Part shown: positions 6,639-7,944 of the stretch, piece after piece | Layout: every line of letters begins with the position of its first letter | Numbering within the stretch: the stretch's first letter is position 1 | Assembly: GCA_023139255.1 (NCBI GenBank) | Contig: JAGLNY010000341.1 | Location: 1 to 7,944 of the forward strand | Direction of reading: 5' to 3' | Source: Spirochaetales bacterium | Lineage (GTDB): Bacteria > Spirochaetota > Spirochaetia > JABMQR01 | DNA: 7,944 nt | Notes under the pieces: model-generated | The model's input: only the letters and a program-made list of their open reading frames with translations | The model's database searches: none | What the model was told of the DNA's origin: nothing | Made by a program: the position numbers and the translations under genes

Positions 6639-6660
6639 GCGTTTTCCGCGATTCCACCCT
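6617..6660 (-). promoter_or_regulatory. T-box-like antiterminator upstream of thrS
   Basis: On the minus strand AGGGTGGAATCGCG (6660-6647) matches the T-box consensus AGGGUGGNACCGCG at 12 of 13 fixed positions (ACC reads ATC). It also folds as a T-box antiterminator should. Helix A1 is AGGG (6660-6657) with CCTT (6620-6617). The 7-nt bulge TGGAATC is 6656-6650. Helix A2 pairs 6649-6638 with 6632-6621 over 12 bp around the loop GCCTT. In known T-boxes the bulge pairs with the NCCA end of uncharged tRNA, which allows transcription of the synthetase gene. No Stem I or specifier loop was recognised upstream, so tRNA-Thr control is inference. The first bases overlap the rex stop codon. Confidence 0.65.
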
Positions 6661-7324
6661 ATTTCCCCTGGATCTGTTTCTGTTCATCAAGGTGATTTAT
6701 GAGTTTTGCAGACAGCTCAGCAAAACTGGTAACAAGATCGGTTTTTTGAATGACGATATTGTCGGAAAGATTTAAATTTTTAGGGGCAAAGTTCCAAATC
6801 CCTTTTATACCAGCCTCAACAGCCATTTCTGCTACGGATTGAGCTGCATGTGCCGGTACAGTAATAATAGCTATATTTATCCCAAATTTATCAACTGTTT
6901 TAGCAAGATCCTCAATTTGTGAAACTACTATTCCGCCTATCTGGCTTCCTACTTTTCTTCGGTCTTTATCAAACACTGCTATGATTCTCAAACCGTTATT
7001 CTCAAACCCTTTATACCCGATCAGTGCCGCCCCAAGGTTCCCGGCTCCAATGAGAATAGCATCTGTAGTGTTATCCCATCCGAGATAGTGCTCAATTGCC
7101 AGAACAAGCTCACTAACCAGGAAACCAACTTTTGGTTTCCCCTCAACACCGGTACAAGCCATATCTTTCCTGACCTGGATTGGTTTTAGTTTTAGCTCCT
7201 CTGCCAGTGTTGTAGCAGAAATCCACACCTCCCCGCGATTTGCATGCTCCTTAAGTAAACGCAGGTATGCGGGGAATCTTCTAATAGTTGGAAGGGGAAT
7301 AGAAATATTATCAATCGTAATCAT
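6659..7324 (-). CDS. rex: Redox-sensing transcriptional repressor Rex
   Basis: A 221-residue NADH/NAD+-responsive repressor. Rex dimers bind DNA when NAD+ dominates and leave it when NADH rises, switching on fermentative and anaerobic respiratory genes. The N-terminal winged helix (about 1-80) starts with the family pattern PTIRRFPAYLRLL and has recognition helix PIQVRKDMA followed by TGVEGKPKVGF. The Rossmann domain carries GAGNLG (93-98) and FDKD (118-121), the acidic end of strand 2. The C-terminal swapped helix follows (about 200-216). Length is normal. ATG 7324 is the only start before the conserved domain, yet no Shine-Dalgarno sits at normal distance, while a TATAAT lies 6 nt upstream. 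The gene follows ispH by 55 nt and precedes thrS by 133 nt. I found no Rex operator of the usual TTGTGA/TCACAA type in the window. Confidence 0.96.
   Translation of the reverse strand: MITIDNISIPLPTIRRFPAYLRLLKEHANRGEVWISATTLAEELKLKPIQVRKDMACTGVEGKPKVGFLVSELVLAIEHYLGWDNTTDAILIGAGNLGAALIGYKGFENNGLRIIAVFDKDRRKVGSQIGGIVVSQIEDLAKTVDKFGINIAIITVPAHAAQSVAEMAVEAGIKGIWNFAPKNLNLSDNIVIQKTDLVTSFAELSAKLINHLDEQKQIQGK
6702..6727 (-). other. Perfect 8-bp hairpin inside the 3' end of rex
   Basis: AGTTTTGC and GCAAAACT (minus strand 6727-6720 and 6709-6702) enclose a 10-nt loop. It ends about 42 nt before the T-box-like sequence. In T-box leaders a small hairpin (Stem III) sits between Stem I and the antiterminator, so the position is suggestive, but the same bases encode SFAELSAKL of Rex and the repeat may be chance. 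Confidence 0.3.
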
Positions 7325-7330
7325 GCAAGT

Positions 7331-7358
7331 ATTATACCTATTTTTTTGAAAAAGTAAA
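7331..7358 (-). promoter_or_regulatory. Internal rex promoter with -10 almost on the start codon
   Basis: On the minus strand TTTACT (7358-7353) is followed after 16 bp by a perfect TATAAT (7336-7331). Only six bases, ACTTGC, separate it from the rex ATG, so the predicted transcription start coincides with the start codon. The -35 matches four of six bases. The region is AT-rich, so chance matches are possible. Confidence 0.45.
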
Positions 7359-7379
7359 AGTAAAATACGTTTCTTTATA

Positions 7380-7944
7380 TTAAGACAATAATTTCAGCTT
7401 CCCGACAACTTCCTCTACCAACCATTCCGGGGTGGATGCACCTGCGGTAATTCCGATTGTTTGATAGGAAAATATAGCCTGATCAAAAATCTCTGCACCG
7501 GAAATATGCCATACGGGTGTTCCGGTTTCTTCAACAAGTTCAAAAAGTCTTTGCGTATTTGCACTCTGTTTACCACCAATTACCAGGATAGCATCTGCCA
7601 GAGAAATAAGTTTCCCGAGTGCTTTTTGCCGATTTAAAGTAGAAGGACAAATACTGTCAATCACCTCAATCCCGGCTGGGGAATTTGAAAAAATCTTAAT
7701 CAGTTTTCCGGTGATGTTTGTATAACTATGTAATGAGAATGTAGTTTGAGATAATATTACTGACTGTATTGTATAATCTATGTTTTCAGGGATACATTCT
7801 GCCCCGGCTATCACATGCACATTCGGGTATCCTTCAACAGCACCCATCACTGCATGCACCTCCCCATGATCCGGATTCCCGGCAATAAGAATTTGTTTGT
7901 TTTCGGCAGCGTATTTTCTGACAAGCCTCCGTGAACGCAGAACA
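7380..7944 (-). CDS. ispH: 4-hydroxy-3-methylbut-2-enyl diphosphate reductase, C-terminal part
   Basis: The gene runs off the right edge; 187 C-terminal residues are present. IspH is the last enzyme of the MEP pathway and reduces HMBPP to isopentenyl and dimethylallyl diphosphate using a [4Fe-4S] cluster. Family marks in order: the helix VLRSRRLVRKYA that follows the second cluster cysteine, which lies just outside; AGNPDHGEVHAVMG with the conserved His and Glu; SQTTFS with the active-site Thr; DSICPSTLNRQKA with the third cluster cysteine; SANT, where SSNT is usual; and GITAGASTPEWLVEEV near the end. The frame is open past every internal GTG or ATG, so an apparent start at 7859 is not the real one. 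The protein ends 15 residues after GASTPEW, with no S1-domain fusion of the kind seen in some clostridia. It is probably cotranscribed with rex. Confidence 0.96.
   Translation of the reverse strand, partial: VLRSRRLVRKYAAENKQILIAGNPDHGEVHAVMGAVEGYPNVHVIAGAECIPENIDYTIQSVILSQTTFSLHSYTNITGKLIKIFSNSPAGIEVIDSICPSTLNRQKALGKLISLADAILVIGGKQSANTQRLFELVEETGTPVWHISGAEIFDQAIFSYQTIGITAGASTPEWLVEEVVGKLKLLS

Noticed and set aside
6420..6775. Two overlapping plus-strand open frames across the rex/thrS junction
   Set aside because: They are antisense to conserved Rex and ThrRS coding sequence and to the attenuator; their composition looks like shadow translation.
6931..6965. GAAGAAAAGTAGGAAG on the minus strand as the start of a T-box Stem I
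   Set aside because: It encodes the conserved RRKVGSQIGG part of Rex and no specifier loop or paired arm could be traced from it.
6900..7380. Rex operator for autoregulation
   Set aside because: No TTGTGA-N6-TCACAA or TTGTTAA-N4-TTAACAA type dyad was found near rex; the TTGTGA at about 6917 lacks a second half and is in coding sequence.
7380..7859. Complete short ispH starting at GTG 7859
   Set aside because: The frame stays open to the window edge and the extra residues match the IspH family, so the gene is simply cut by the window.

Overview
The window looks like ordinary chromosome from an anaerobic or facultative bacterium, moderately AT-rich by eye, with AGGAG-type ribosome binding sites and sigma-70-like promoters. 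A threonyl-tRNA synthetase with no TGS domain, a Rex of the TGVxGKPKVGF type, a CE7 esterase and an M32 carboxypeptidase make a spirochaete (Spirochaetota) my best guess. An anaerobic Firmicute or relative is the alternative; nothing here proves the phylum. I see no insertion sequence, phage gene, CRISPR array, tRNA or rRNA.

Layout. At the left edge (1-181) a good minus-strand promoter points out of the window toward a possible gene start at 46, just beyond a small terminator. Positions 182-1931 hold a tight minus-strand group, in transcription order: a WGR-domain mini-protein, pgsA (phosphatidylglycerophosphate synthase, GTG start) and a HAD phosphatase. The last two overlap by one base (TGATG). 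A 179-bp gap separates this group from an M32 metallocarboxypeptidase (2111-3634, minus). The M32 gene is divergent from a CE7 acetyl-xylan esterase/cephalosporin-C deacetylase (3811-4773, plus). The 176-bp region between them holds two candidate promoters for the M32 gene, three perfect 9-bp tandem repeats and two 16-bp dyads. The esterase converges, with a 15-bp gap, on a second minus-strand group: ispH (partial, runs off the right edge), rex, thrS.

The most interesting element lies between rex and thrS (about 6545-6661). The minus strand carries AGGGTGGAATCGCG, one base away from the T-box consensus AGGGUGGNACCGCG. It folds into the canonical T-box antiterminator: a 4-bp helix, a 7-nt UGGAAUC bulge and a 12-bp helix. 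The 3' side of that fold can instead pair into a 20-position terminator stem followed by a T-run, just upstream of the thrS ribosome binding site. The T-box sequence starts on the last two bases of the rex stop codon, and I could not recognise a Stem I/specifier domain upstream, where the DNA encodes the end of Rex. It is therefore either a T-box whose tRNA-reading domain is hidden in rex coding sequence, or a stripped-down or remnant T-box-type attenuator.

Functionally the window covers phospholipid head-group synthesis (pgsA, perhaps with the HAD enzyme), peptide trimming, ester deacetylation of sugars, isoprenoid precursor synthesis (ispH), NADH/NAD+ sensing (rex) and threonine charging (thrS). 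The ispH-rex-thrS order suggests read-through transcription, with an internal rex promoter that would give a nearly leaderless rex mRNA and with the attenuator gating entry into thrS.
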